NCBI GenBank assembly: GCA_902774245.1
Contig: CACYHQ010000011.1
Location: 1 to 63,539, forward strand
Reading direction: 5' to 3'
Length of the DNA: 63,539 bases
Source: an uncultured bacterium
GTDB lineage: Bacteria > Verrucomicrobiota > Lentisphaeria > Victivallales > UBA1829
Shown: in pieces, positions 17,054 to 26,107 of the stretch
Numbering within the stretch: position 1 is the stretch's first letter
Layout: every line of letters starts with the position of its first letter
The notes under the pieces: model-generated
Database searches by the model: none
What the model was told of the DNA's origin: nothing
Seen by the model: only the letters and a program-made list of their open reading frames with translations
Translations under genes and position numbers: made by a program

Positions 17054-20000
17054 ATGACAGAATACAGCCCCGTTTCCTCCGCTCCCGAAGCCGCGCCGCG
17101 GCTGACCGCCGAACACGATTTCCTCCCGGAAGAGATGCGGACGATTCAGGAGGAAGTCGACCTCTCCGCGCTGGACAGCATCGGCACGCAGTCCGGGCGC
17201 GTGCGCCGCTGGACGCAGAAACTGCTCGACCTCTCGCTACGGAATCGTCTGCTGAACGTGCGCGACACGAAACAGATCATCCCGATCGCGTGCACCGACA
17301 TCACAGTGCTGGAAGACAAGCTCGCCGCGGACGAGACTATCTCGTTGAACTCGCTCTCCAATCTCCTGGACGAAAAAGACCTCCATGACTTGGAGATGCT
17401 CCTCGGAAGCGAAGTCAGGACCGAAATCAAGTCGCTGCTCGACTCGGAACTGGACCAGCACCGCCTGTGGAGCATCCTGCCCCCGCCGGAACTCAACAAG
17501 CGCCTCGTCGCGGTCTACCGTCAGAGCAAGTCGGACCTGGAGGAAGGCGGCGTCAATACACTCTTCCTCGCGGTCGGATTCCTGGAATGGAAGATGTCCG
17601 AACGAGACGAAAGAACCTATCTCGCGCCCATCCTGCTGATCCCGATTCAGATCAAACGCAAATCCGTCACCGAGGGATTCCTCATCTCCCGTCTCGACGA
17701 GGATACTATAATCAATGAAACGCTGCTGGAACTCCTCCGCAGTCAGTTCCAGATCACTGTCCCCGGCCTCGACCCGCTCCCCACTGATAATTCGGGCGTG
17801 GATGTCGCGTGCGTGATGCAGATTTTCCGCCAGACGCTCAGGGATATGAATGGCTGGGAGGTCCGCGAGGAAGCCCGCATCGGTCTTTTCTCATTCAGCA
17901 AGTTCATCATGTGGAACGATTTGAGGGTCCGCCAGGGTGATCTCCGCAAGAACGCCATCGTGAACCATCTGATCGAGGGCGGCAGCCTCTTCGACGACGG
18001 GATCGAAGTCTTCCCGCCGGAGGAGATCTCGAAGCATCTGGACCTGAAAAAACTCTATTGCCCCATGAGTGCGGACTCTTCCCAACTGGCCGCCGTCGTC
18101 TACTCCGGCATGGGCAAGAGTTTTGTGCTGCACGGCCCGCCCGGCACCGGAAAATCGCAGACCATCACGAACATCATCGCGCACAATCTCGCGCTCGGCC
18201 GCCGCGTGCTCTTCGTCTCCGAGAAGAAGGCCGCCCTTGACGTGGTCCACAACCGCCTGACGAAGATCGGACTGAAACCGTTCTGCCTCGAACTCCACTC
18301 CAATAAGGCGGGCAAGACAGACGTGCTGAAACAGTTCGCCGAAGCACTTCAGATACACGAAAGCAATCCGCCTGCCGAATGGGAGACCGTTATCGCGTCC
18401 ATGGAGCAGACCCGCGAGGAGCTGAACCGCTACGTCCGGGAGCTTCACAAAGTCTACCCGAACTGCCTTTCCGCGTACGACTGCTTCTCCCGGACGCTCT
18501 GTCTGACGGAATCGCCCGATCCCGAGCTTGCGCCGAAGATCAACTTCCTGACGCAGAGCCGGGATGACCGCGAGACTGTGGAACGCCTCATGGCTGACCT
18601 CGCGATTGCTTTCCGCGGAGTTACGTTGGACGCTTTGGATGCCCTGCGCATTCTGGATCCCGTCCCGTGGTCGCCCATGCTCGAAAACGAGATTCTGAAA
18701 TCCGCGCGGTCGCTCGCCTCCGCCGCAGACACGCTGAAAGAGACTTTCGCCGCGGTCGCGCCGTTGCTCGGGATGCCGCCGCACTCCGCGAACATCCCCG
18801 CCATCCGCAAGACCGCCGAACTTACGGCGCTCTTTCCAACGACGCACGACATCCCGGCGAAACTCGTCTACGCGCATTTTCCAGCAAATGAGGAGTTCCT
18901 GCGGACCTATCTTGCGAACGACCGTCGCCGCGCCGAACTGGAGGACAAGCTGAAAGCATACCGTCTCGACACGTTCTCCCAGTACGATTTTCCGGGCATT
19001 GCCGCCCGCGTCGCCGAACACGACAAGGCGTTCTTCCTTGTCCGGTTCTTCAAGAACAATTCCCTGTTGAAAGAGCTTGCCGGACTGAAGAAGAACGGCG
19101 GCACGAAGCTGACCGTGTCCGAGCTGAAAGCGCTGCTCCCCGACGCGGAGGAATACGGGAATCTGCTCCGCACGCTCGAATCCGGCCACGCTCAGGCGGA
19201 AGACCTGCTCGGCGCATACTGGAACGCCGGTTCACCGGACTGGAAAACCGTGGAAGCCATGCTGGCGGACGCGGAAAAGATCATGGCGGTCGCATCGGAG
19301 TTCGCGGGCGAGGAACTGTACGAAGCGCTCCGAGCCCTGCTCCCGAACGCAAAACAGAGTTTCTCCGAATATCTCCCTGCGATTCAGAGACTTCAGGACA
19401 CAAAAACCGCTTTCGATACGGCGCTGGACGGCTTCGCCGCTCATGCGTCCGCCGCATCCTCGACAGACAATCTCGACGTGCTCCGCAACGCTGTGCAGGC
19501 GGTCATCGACCATAGTTCCGATCTGCGCACCGGACTGCGCTATCTCGTCCTCGCGAAGGACGCGAAGGAACGCGGCCTCGCCAAACTCGTCGCCGCGCTC
19601 GAAAAAGGCTCGCTGGATCCTGCCGGATTCGCGGAGTCCTGCGGCGACGTCTTCGCCTCGCTTATGCTCAGCCAGATCCTGACCGCGTCCCCGGTCCTGA
19701 GCCAGTTCGACGGCGCCACGCACAATGACCGCATCCGCAAGTTCTCCGAACTGGACGACAAGTACACGGCGCTCGCACGCAAGCTCGTCTTCGCGAAGCT
19801 CTCCGCATCCCTCCCGCGGCGGCGTTCCGGCCCCTGCCCCGAAGGCACCGAGCTCGGACTGCTCAAACGAGAATGCGAAAAGCGCACCCGCCAGAAGCCC
19901 GTCCGTCAGCTGCTCGAACAGATCCCGACGCTCGCGCCGATCCTCAAGCCGTGTTTCCTGATGAGCCCGCTCTCCGTGGCGCAGTACCTCCCGCCCGACG

Positions 20001-21868
20001 CCGAGCCCTTCGACCTGATCGTGTTCGACGAGGCATCGCAGATCCCGGTCTGGGACGCCATCGGCGTGATCGCGCGCGGCAAACAGCTGATCGTGGTCGG
20101 CGACCCGAAACAGATGCCTCCGACCAATTTCTTCCAGAAGCAGGAGGCCGAGGACGCGGACGACGCCATGGAGGACGCCGCCGACCTCGAAAGCATCCTC
20201 GACGAGTGCATCGCCGCCGACGTGTACCCGACCTATCTCAACTGGCATTACCGCAGCCGTCACGAATCCCTGATCGCATTCAGCAACCATTACTACTACG
20301 AAGACCGCCTGTTCACGTTCCCCGCCGCGAGTTCGTCCGACCGCCTCGGCGTCCGGTTCGAGTTCGTCCCGGACGGCATGTACGACCGCAAGTCCACGCG
20401 CACGAACCGCAAGGAAGCGGAAGCCGTCGTGAAGTATATCTTCGACCGCCTCGAACACTCCCGCAAAAAACGCTCCATCGGCGTCGTGACGTTCAGCCAG
20501 GCACAGAAAGACCTGATTGAGGACCTGCTGGAAGAGGAACGCGCGAAACACCCGGATCTCGAGCCGTATTTCAGCGACAAGACCCCTGAACCTCTCTTCG
20601 TGAAGAACCTCGAAAACGTGCAGGGCGACGAGCGCGACGTAATCCTGTTCTCCATTGGCTACGCCCCGGATGTAACGGGCAAATTTGCTATGAACTTCGG
20701 CCCGCTGAACCGGCAGGGCGGCGAACGCCGTCTGAACGTGGCGATCACGCGCGCAAAGGAACAGGTCGTGGTGTTCTCCAGTATCCACGCGAACCAGATC
20801 GATCTCACGCGCACAGGCGCAGTCGGCGCGGCCCACCTCAAATTCTTCCTCGACTACGCCGAAAAAGGCATCCGCATCCAGCACAAAAACGATACGGAAT
20901 CCGCACGGAACGGTCTCGCCGTGCAGATCGCCGGATTCCTCGCCGAAAACGGCTACGAATCCGAACACGATTTCGGCAGCTCCGAATACCGCATCGACCT
21001 CGCCGTCCGCAATCCTGACCGCCCGGAACAGTACCTCCTCGCCATCGAGTGCGACGGTTCGTCCTACGCCGCCCAGCGCACCACGCGCGACCGCGAACAC
21101 CTCCGCCCGTCCGTCCTTCAGTCGCTCGGCTGGCACACCTTCCGCGCATGGAGCGTGGACTGGGCGTTCGCCCGCAAGCACGCGGAACACGACCTGCTCC
21201 AACTCCTCGATGAGATCAAAAACCCACCGGAGACGCCGGAACCTGAGCCCGAACCAGCCCCTGCGGAAACGGAAACTCCCGAGACCGCCCCGGAACCCGA
21301 TGCCGAAAAACAGGAAGACGCGCCCCCTGCCCCGGCCGCCTCGCAGTTCAAAAAAGATTACGTCGTATGGCGTTCCGCCGAACCGCTCAATCCCGCTCTT
21401 TTCTACGAACCGGATTCCCGCGCGCTGATCCGGCGGCAGATCGAAGAGATCATCCGGGACGAAGGCCCGATTTACGAAAGCCTGCTCAAAAAACGCATCA
21501 CGAAGGCCTGGGGATTCGCCCGCGCGGGCGGCAATATTGCCGCAGTCCTGCGCGAATGCCTTCCCTCCGACCTGACCACAACAGCAAACGCAGACGAGCC
21601 GGTCTACTGGCCGCATGAGGTCTCGCCCGCCGATTACCTCGACTACCGCGTCGGCACGGACCGCGACAGTAAGCGCGCCATCGACGAGATCCCGCCGGAA
21701 GAACTCGCGAACGCCATGTACGAAGTCCTCGTCGATTTCGCCTCGTGCGAACACGACGTCCTCTTCCGCGAGACGATCCGGCTGTTCGGGCTGAACACCC
21801 TCACGGCGAAGGCGCGTCAGTATCTCGAATACGCCGTCGCCGTGCTCCGGAACACCGGCCGTCTTTGA
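17054..21868 (+). CDS. DUF4011-helicase-Vsr-like-DUF3320 protein (Hhe-type defence candidate)
   Basis: 1604 residues from ATG 17054; an in-frame ATG at 17003 adds 17 residues that look untranslated, and both have weak ribosome sites. Residues about 40-330: DUF4011-like (LLDLSLRNRLLNVRDTKQ). Residues about 335-1270: superfamily 1 helicase with Walker A HGPPGTGKSQTI near 360, Walker B FDEASQIPVWDA near 993, VVGDPKQMPPT, LNWHYRSRHESLIAFSN, VQGDERDVILFS and ALNVAITRAK-type motif VI. Residues about 1300-1400: Vsr/DUF559-like nuclease fold (YRIDLAV, LLAIECDGSSYAAQRT.RDRE, LGWHTFRAWS). Then a Glu/Pro linker and a DUF3320-like C-terminus (SRALIRRQIEEIIRDEGPIY). The DUF4011-helicase-Vsr arrangement has been reported as a single-gene antiphage system called Hhe. 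Phage defence here is inference from that arrangement. Confidence 0.85.
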   Translation: MTEYSPVSSAPEAAPRLTAEHDFLPEEMRTIQEEVDLSALDSIGTQSGRVRRWTQKLLDLSLRNRLLNVRDTKQIIPIACTDITVLEDKLAADETISLNSLSNLLDEKDLHDLEMLLGSEVRTEIKSLLDSELDQHRLWSILPPPELNKRLVAVYRQSKSDLEEGGVNTLFLAVGFLEWKMSERDERTYLAPILLIPIQIKRKSVTEGFLISRLDEDTIINETLLELLRSQFQITVPGLDPLPTDNSGVDVACVMQIFRQTLRDMNGWEVREEARIGLFSFSKFIMWNDLRVRQGDLRKNAIVNHLIEGGSLFDDGIEVFPPEEISKHLDLKKLYCPMSADSSQLAAVVYSGMGKSFVLHGPPGTGKSQTITNIIAHNLALGRRVLFVSEKKAALDVVHNRLTKIGLKPFCLELHSNKAGKTDVLKQFAEALQIHESNPPAEWETVIASMEQTREELNRYVRELHKVYPNCLSAYDCFSRTLCLTESPDPELAPKINFLTQSRDDRETVERLMADLAIAFRGVTLDALDALRILDPVPWSPMLENEILKSARSLASAADTLKETFAAVAPLLGMPPHSANIPAIRKTAELTALFPTTHDIPAKLVYAHFPANEEFLRTYLANDRRRAELEDKLKAYRLDTFSQYDFPGIAARVAEHDKAFFLVRFFKNNSLLKELAGLKKNGGTKLTVSELKALLPDAEEYGNLLRTLESGHAQAEDLLGAYWNAGSPDWKTVEAMLADAEKIMAVASEFAGEELYEALRALLPNAKQSFSEYLPAIQRLQDTKTAFDTALDGFAAHASAASSTDNLDVLRNAVQAVIDHSSDLRTGLRYLVLAKDAKERGLAKLVAALEKGSLDPAGFAESCGDVFASLMLSQILTASPVLSQFDGATHNDRIRKFSELDDKYTALARKLVFAKLSASLPRRRSGPCPEGTELGLLKRECEKRTRQKPVRQLLEQIPTLAPILKPCFLMSPLSVAQYLPPDAEPFDLIVFDEASQIPVWDAIGVIARGKQLIVVGDPKQMPPTNFFQKQEAEDADDAMEDAADLESILDECIAADVYPTYLNWHYRSRHESLIAFSNHYYYEDRLFTFPAASSSDRLGVRFEFVPDGMYDRKSTRTNRKEAEAVVKYIFDRLEHSRKKRSIGVVTFSQAQKDLIEDLLEEERAKHPDLEPYFSDKTPEPLFVKNLENVQGDERDVILFSIGYAPDVTGKFAMNFGPLNRQGGERRLNVAITRAKEQVVVFSSIHANQIDLTRTGAVGAAHLKFFLDYAEKGIRIQHKNDTESARNGLAVQIAGFLAENGYESEHDFGSSEYRIDLAVRNPDRPEQYLLAIECDGSSYAAQRTTRDREHLRPSVLQSLGWHTFRAWSVDWAFARKHAEHDLLQLLDEIKNPPETPEPEPEPAPAETETPETAPEPDAEKQEDAPPAPAASQFKKDYVVWRSAEPLNPALFYEPDSRALIRRQIEEIIRDEGPIYESLLKKRITKAWGFARAGGNIAAVLRECLPSDLTTTANADEPVYWPHEVSPADYLDYRVGTDRDSKRAIDEIPPEELANAMYEVLVDFASCEHDVLFRETIRLFGLNTLTAKARQYLEYAVAVLRNTGRL

Positions 21869-21879
21869 TCCCATATAAT

Positions 21880-21901
21880 AGGTTGAAATGTACCTTTTTC
21901 T
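21880..21901 (+). terminator. Weak hairpin-plus-U terminator after the helicase gene
   Basis: A short AGGT-ACCT stem with an 8-nt loop followed by TTTTTCT, about 12 nt past the helicase stop. The stem is short, so this is a weak call. Confidence 0.35.
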
Positions 21902-21955
21902 ATGCAAAAAAGATAAAAACAGATAAAACAATAAAAATCCAAAAAAAGTTGAGAA

Positions 21956-21983
21956 ACCCGGTTGACTTTTGCGAAAACCGGGT
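21956..21983. promoter_or_regulatory. Candidate operator over the trp promoter
   Basis: Perfect 8-bp inverted repeat ACCCGGTT (21956-21963) and AACCGGGT (21976-21983), spaced about two helical turns centre to centre. It covers the -35 element and most of the spacer of the trp promoter, upstream of the predicted start site, so it would act as DNA. The sequence does not resemble the E. coli TrpR operator. Confidence 0.5.
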
Positions 21984-21990
21984 GTATTGT
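21962..21990 (+). promoter_or_regulatory. trp operon promoter
   Basis: TTGACT (21962-21967), 17-nt spacer, TATTGT (21985-21990). The start site is expected near 21997, only about 3 nt before the leader-peptide ATG at 22000, so the leader message would be nearly leaderless. Confidence 0.8.
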
Positions 21991-21999
21991 AATTGCATT

Positions 22000-22053
22000 A
22001 TGAAAACTTACGCAAACAAATTCTTCTATTCCTGCTGGTGGCGCTGGTGGTAA
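22000..22053 (+). CDS. trpL: trp leader peptide MKTYANKFFYSCWWRWW
   Basis: Seventeen residues, four of the last five being Trp (UGG UGG CGC UGG UGG UAA). Ribosome stalling on these codons when charged tRNA-Trp is scarce would control the attenuator that follows. The gene lies immediately after the trp promoter and 220 nt before trpE. No Shine-Dalgarno is visible and the expected transcript start lies about 3 nt upstream, which suggests leaderless initiation. Confidence 0.92.
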   Translation: MKTYANKFFYSCWWRWW

Positions 22054-22137
22054 TTTCCGCCAGGGCTGGATTGTTTGCAACCTCTGAAAACTGACTCGCA
22101 TGGCGGATCGATCACCTGATTGACCCGCCTTTTTTTT
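22036..22137 (+). promoter_or_regulatory. trp transcription attenuator (regions 1-4)
   Basis: Region 1 is CTGGTGG at 22044-22050 inside the Trp codons. It can pair with region 2, CCGCCAG at 22057-22063 (pause hairpin, 6-nt loop). Region 2 as TCCGCCA (22056-22062) pairs perfectly with region 3, TGGCGGA at 22101-22107 (antiterminator). Region 3 as GGCGG (22102-22106) otherwise pairs with region 4, CCGCC at 22125-22129, giving the terminator. The mutually exclusive pairings are exactly those of classical ribosome-mediated trp attenuation. Confidence 0.9.
22102..22137 (+). terminator. Attenuator terminator (region 3:4)
   Basis: GGCGG and CCGCC arms with an inner TCGATCA/TGATTGA extension (one wobble), followed by eight T (22130-22137). 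Confidence 0.9.
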
Positions 22138-22143
22138 GAGACC

Positions 22144-22179
22144 GCATCCGGACCTGGCAAACAGGCCGGATGCTTTTTT
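22144..22179 (+). terminator. Second, tandem leader terminator
   Basis: GCATCCGG pairs perfectly with CCGGATGC, extended by CCTG/CAGG with one bulged A, followed by six T. It starts 7 nt after the first terminator and 95 nt before trpE. A transcript that escapes the attenuator would still have to pass this terminator. Confidence 0.85.
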
Positions 22180-22273
22180 CGTGCCGCATCCGCGCCGAAC
22201 ACAAACAAATCTTCCCCGAACAAAACTTAAAAACACATAACATACAACAAAAAAACAAACACAGGAGAAAATG

Positions 22274-23752
22274 ATGAAAGAAACAACCCTGGAACAATTC
22301 CGGAAGATGGCGGAGACCGGCGAAGTCGTGCCGGTCTGCCGCGAGATCCCCGGCGACATGGACACGCCGGTGTCCGTGCTGGAACGCTTCGTGCAGGACG
22401 ACTATGTCGCGCTGCTGGAGAGCGTGGAGGGCGGCGAAAACCTCGGCCGCTACTCCTTCCTCGGCGTGAACCCGTACGGGATCTTTACGGTCGAGAACGG
22501 CGTGCCGTATCTGGAAATGCACGGCGAACGCCGCGTACTGGAGTTCGAAGGCAATCCGCTGAACGCCCTTCGCGGCATCATCGGCAGAAAGAAAGTCGCA
22601 CATGACCCCGAGCTCCCGCCCCTGCCGGGCGGTGCGATCGGGCGTCTGGACTACGAGGCCGCCGGTATGTTCGAGGAACTCCCCGCGCCGAAGGGCGGAA
22701 AAAGCAGCCGTCCGGTGTGCGCCTTCATGCTCACGAACGAGATCATCGCGTTCGACAACAAACAGCACACGATCAAGGTGGTCGTGAACGTGGAGCCCAA
22801 GCATTTCTCCTCGGTCGAGGAAGCCTACGCGAGCGCGGCGCACCGGATCGCCGCGATCATCGACAAGATCTGCCGCCGCGCGGCGTCGCACCGGGATTAT
22901 GTGTCCGACACGCACGTCGAGCTGAAACCCGAGATGACGCACGAGGCGTTTCTGGAGATGGTAAAGCAGGCGAAACACTGCATCGTGGAGGGCGAAGTGA
23001 TCCAGGTCGTGCCCTCGCAGGCGTTCTCCGCCGAATCCGACATCCCGCCGTTCAGCATCTACCGCGCGCTGCGCCTCATCAACCCCTCGCCGTACATGTT
23101 CTACCTGAAGCTCGGCGGCGAGATTCTGATCGGCTCCTCGCCCGAGACGCTCGTGAAGCTCGAAAACGGCGTTTCGCTGGTGCGTCCAATCGCCGGAACG
23201 CGTCCGCGCGGAGCCACCGCCGAAAAGGACGTCGCTCTGGAAAAATCGCTCATCGGCGACGAGAAAGAACGCGCGGAACACCTGATGCTGGTCGACCTCG
23301 GCCGCAACGACATCGGGCGCACGGCGAAACCGGGCAGCGTCATGGTCTCCGATTTCATGCACGTGGAACGCTACTCCCACGTGATGCACCTGGTCAGCAG
23401 CGTGGAGGGCCAGCTCCGCAACGACTGCGATGCCTTTGATCTCGTTTCGACCGCGTTCCCCGCCGGCACGCTCAGCGGCGCCCCGAAGATCCGCGCCATG
23501 GAGATCATCCACGAACTCGAACCCGGTCCGCGCGGCTTCTATGGCGGCGCGGTCGGGTATTTCAGCTGCGACGGCAACATGGACCTCGCGATCACGATCC
23601 GCACGATCCAGGTCTCCGGACGCCGCCTGAAAGTGCAAGCCGGATGCGGCATCGTGGCGGACTCCGTACCGGAGATGGAGTATCAGGAAACCCTCAACAA
23701 AGCGCGTGCGCTCTTCAAAGCCGTGGAATTCGCGGAGAAAGGCCTCAGATAA
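22274..23752 (+). CDS. trpE: Anthranilate synthase component I
   Basis: 492 residues from ATG 22274 (GGAG 6 nt upstream; the adjacent ATG at 22271 is the alternative). Converts chorismate plus ammonia to anthranilate. N-terminal LLESVEGGENLGRYSF contains the LLES element of the Trp feedback site. The chorismate-binding half has IVEGEVIQVVPSQ, SPSPYMF-type NPSPYMFYLKL, PIAGTRPRG, VDLGRNDIG and GTLSGAPKIRAMEII. The first gene of a seven-gene trp operon, controlled by the attenuator upstream. Glutamine amidotransferase is provided by trpG, which starts 2 nt later. Confidence 0.97.
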   Translation: MKETTLEQFRKMAETGEVVPVCREIPGDMDTPVSVLERFVQDDYVALLESVEGGENLGRYSFLGVNPYGIFTVENGVPYLEMHGERRVLEFEGNPLNALRGIIGRKKVAHDPELPPLPGGAIGRLDYEAAGMFEELPAPKGGKSSRPVCAFMLTNEIIAFDNKQHTIKVVVNVEPKHFSSVEEAYASAAHRIAAIIDKICRRAASHRDYVSDTHVELKPEMTHEAFLEMVKQAKHCIVEGEVIQVVPSQAFSAESDIPPFSIYRALRLINPSPYMFYLKLGGEILIGSSPETLVKLENGVSLVRPIAGTRPRGATAEKDVALEKSLIGDEKERAEHLMLVDLGRNDIGRTAKPGSVMVSDFMHVERYSHVMHLVSSVEGQLRNDCDAFDLVSTAFPAGTLSGAPKIRAMEIIHELEPGPRGFYGGAVGYFSCDGNMDLAITIRTIQVSGRRLKVQAGCGIVADSVPEMEYQETLNKARALFKAVEFAEKGLR

Positions 23753-23754
23753 TC

Positions 23755-24342
23755 ATGATCTTCATGCTTGACAACTACGATTCGTTCACCTACAATCTGG
23801 TGCACATGCTCGCGAAGACCGGCCAGCGGATCGTCGTGAAGCGCAACCGCGACATCACGCCCGGCGAAGTCCTCGAAATGAACCCGCAGGCGATCATCCT
23901 GTCGCCCGGCCCGGGGCGTCCTCAGACCGCCGGATGCATGATGGATCTGATCGCCGCGGCCGCGGGAATGATCCCGATGCTGGGCGTCTGCCTCGGCCAT
24001 CAGGCGATCGGCGCACACTTCGGCGCGGAGGTCGTCCACGCGAAGAGCATCATGCACGGCAAGACCTCTCCCATCCGCCACGACGGACAGGGCCTCTTCA
24101 ACGGCCTGCCGCAGGGATTCAGCGCCGTGCGCTACCACTCGCTCGCGCTCCTCGCGTCGAGCATCCCGGCTTGCATGACCGTGTCCGCGAAGACGGACGA
24201 CGGCGAGATCATGGGTGTCCGCGTCACGCCGGAAGGCGGCGCGGTCATCGAGGGCATCCAGTATCACCCGGAATCCATCATGAGCGAATTCGGGCTGAAA
24301 CAGATCAACAATTTCTTACGTGAGGCGGGTGTCTTATGCTGA
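23755..24342 (+). CDS. trpG: Anthranilate synthase component II (glutamine amidotransferase)
   Basis: 195 residues. MLDNYDSFTYNL, PGPGRPQTAG, the nucleophile block GVCLGHQAIG with its Cys, and GIQYHPESI with the catalytic His and Glu. Supplies ammonia from glutamine to TrpE; might also serve PabB if no dedicated pabA exists. The start could also be the fourth codon (23764). Not fused to TrpD. Overlaps trpD by 7 nt. Confidence 0.95.
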   Translation: MIFMLDNYDSFTYNLVHMLAKTGQRIVVKRNRDITPGEVLEMNPQAIILSPGPGRPQTAGCMMDLIAAAAGMIPMLGVCLGHQAIGAHFGAEVVHAKSIMHGKTSPIRHDGQGLFNGLPQGFSAVRYHSLALLASSIPACMTVSAKTDDGEIMGVRVTPEGGAVIEGIQYHPESIMSEFGLKQINNFLREAGVLC

Positions 24343-25331
24343 ACGATGCATTGAAAAAAGTCATGGCGGGCGGGGTGCTCACCGAAACCGAAAGCGCCGC
24401 CATGGTCGAAGCCCTCGCAAACGGAGAGAACCCGACCGCGGCCGCCGGACTCCTCACCGCTCTCTCCCTGCGCGGCGAAAGTGTCTCCGAAATGACCGGA
24501 GCCGCCGGATTCCTGCGCAACCGCATGACCGGCGTGGACGCGGGCGACTGCTCGGACATTGTCGGGACCGGCGGCGACGGCGGACGCTCCTTCAATATTT
24601 CCACGACTGCTTCCTTCGTCGCGGCGGGCGCGGGCGTACGCATGGCGAAACACGGCAACCGCGCGGTCTCCGGCAAATGCGGCGCGGCCGACGTGCTGGA
24701 GGAGCTCGGCGTGAAGCTGAACGACACCCCCGAATCGCTGGCGCAGAGCATCAAAGACAACGGCATCGCGTTCCTCTTCGCACGCAATTTGCACCCCGTA
24801 ATGGCGAAAGTCGCCCTCCTGCGCCGCGACCTCGGGATCCGCACGGTCTTCAATCTCGTCGGCCCGCTCGCGAATCCCGCCCACGCCACGCACATGGTCG
24901 TCGGCGTCTACCACGAACGCCTCATCATGCCGTTCGCCGAAGTCCTGCGGAACCTGGGCGTGCGGAACGGATTCGTAGTCCACAGCGAGGACGGACTCGA
25001 CGAGATATCCAGCATGGCGGTCACGCACGCCGCGGTCGTCTCGCCGGACGGCATTCATGAGATCATCATCGACCCGGAGGAAATGCTCCATGACAGCGCG
25101 TTGTGCGAAGGCTCGCTCGCGGGCGGCGACAAGGTCGAAAACAGCCGCATCCTGCTGGACGTGCTTTCCGGGCACGACCGCACCGCCAAACGCGGGGCCG
25201 TGCTCCTGAACGCCGCCGCCATCTGCGCCGCCGCCGGGCTCGGCGACTCCATCCGCGACTGCATCCCGCTCGCGGCGCAGTCCATCGACTCCGGCGCGGC
25301 GCTCGACAAACTCCGGAGGATCAGCGCATGA
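24336..25331 (+). CDS. trpD: Anthranilate phosphoribosyltransferase
   Basis: 331 residues. Transfers phosphoribose from PRPP to anthranilate. Signature blocks: IVGTGGDGGRSFNISTTASF (PRPP and metal binding), AKHGNRAVSGKCGAADVLEELG, FLFARNLHPVM, RTVFNLVGPLANPA. Length and motifs are typical. Overlaps trpG by 7 nt and trpC by 4 nt. Confidence 0.97.
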   Translation: MLNDALKKVMAGGVLTETESAAMVEALANGENPTAAAGLLTALSLRGESVSEMTGAAGFLRNRMTGVDAGDCSDIVGTGGDGGRSFNISTTASFVAAGAGVRMAKHGNRAVSGKCGAADVLEELGVKLNDTPESLAQSIKDNGIAFLFARNLHPVMAKVALLRRDLGIRTVFNLVGPLANPAHATHMVVGVYHERLIMPFAEVLRNLGVRNGFVVHSEDGLDEISSMAVTHAAVVSPDGIHEIIIDPEEMLHDSALCEGSLAGGDKVENSRILLDVLSGHDRTAKRGAVLLNAAAICAAAGLGDSIRDCIPLAAQSIDSGAALDKLRRISA

Positions 25332-26107
25332 ACAGCATCCTGAACGAGATTGTGGAGAAAAACCGCGAGGCGCTCGAACTGAAAAAACAGTATGTGCCGT
25401 TTCAGGACATGGCGGCAAAGGCCGCCGAAGCGCCGGAACGCGCGAGCTTCACGGATGCGTTTCGCGGCCCCGGAATCCGCGTGATCGCCGAGCTGAAAAA
25501 GGCATCGCCCTCGAAAGGGCTGATCCGCGAAAACCTTGACGTGCCCGTGCTGGCGAAATCGCTGAAGGACGCCGGAGCCGCGGCGCTCTCCGTGCTGACC
25601 GAGCCGTTCTTTTTCAAGGGCGGGCTCGAAAACCTGCGGCTGGCATCCGAGTCGGTCTCCATCCCGCTCCTGCGGAAGGACTTCATCTTCGACCCGTACC
25701 AGATCCTCGAGGCGAAGGCGTCCGGCGCGTCCGCGGTCCTGCTGATCGTCGCCATGCTGAAACCCGGCGAATTCAAACGCCTGCTGGATTTCGCGCACCT
25801 GTGCGGACTCGCCGTGCTCGGCGAAGCCCACACAGAAGACGAACTCGCGCTCGCAGCGTCCGCCGATCTGATCGGCGTGAACGCCCGCGACCTGAAAACT
25901 TTTTCGACCTCGCTGGAACGTTCCGCCGACCTGATCGCTATGCTCAAAGGCTGCGGAAAACCGGTCGTCGCGGAAAGCGCCGTCCGCACACACATGGACA
26001 TCCTGATGCTTCAGAACGCGGGCGCGACGGGATTCCTGATCGGCGAGACGCTGATGCGAGCAGCCGATCCCGGCGCGAAACTGAAGGAACTGCTGCAATG
26101 CTGCTGA
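25328..26107 (+). CDS. trpC: Indole-3-glycerol phosphate synthase
   Basis: 259 residues, ATGA overlap with trpD. Closes the indole ring from CdRP. TIM-barrel blocks: VIAELKKASPSKGLIRE, AAALSVLTEPFFFKGG, PLLRKDFIFDPYQI, AVLLIVAML, LIGVNARDLKTF, VAESAV. Independent of TrpF, which follows with a 10-nt overlap. Confidence 0.97.
   Translation: MNSILNEIVEKNREALELKKQYVPFQDMAAKAAEAPERASFTDAFRGPGIRVIAELKKASPSKGLIRENLDVPVLAKSLKDAGAAALSVLTEPFFFKGGLENLRLASESVSIPLLRKDFIFDPYQILEAKASGASAVLLIVAMLKPGEFKRLLDFAHLCGLAVLGEAHTEDELALAASADLIGVNARDLKTFSTSLERSADLIAMLKGCGKPVVAESAVRTHMDILMLQNAGATGFLIGETLMRAADPGAKLKELLQCC

Noticed and set aside
19232..21931. 899-codon minus-strand open frame opposite the helicase
   Set aside because: Antisense shadow of the large helicase gene; no recognisable motif and no ribosome site.
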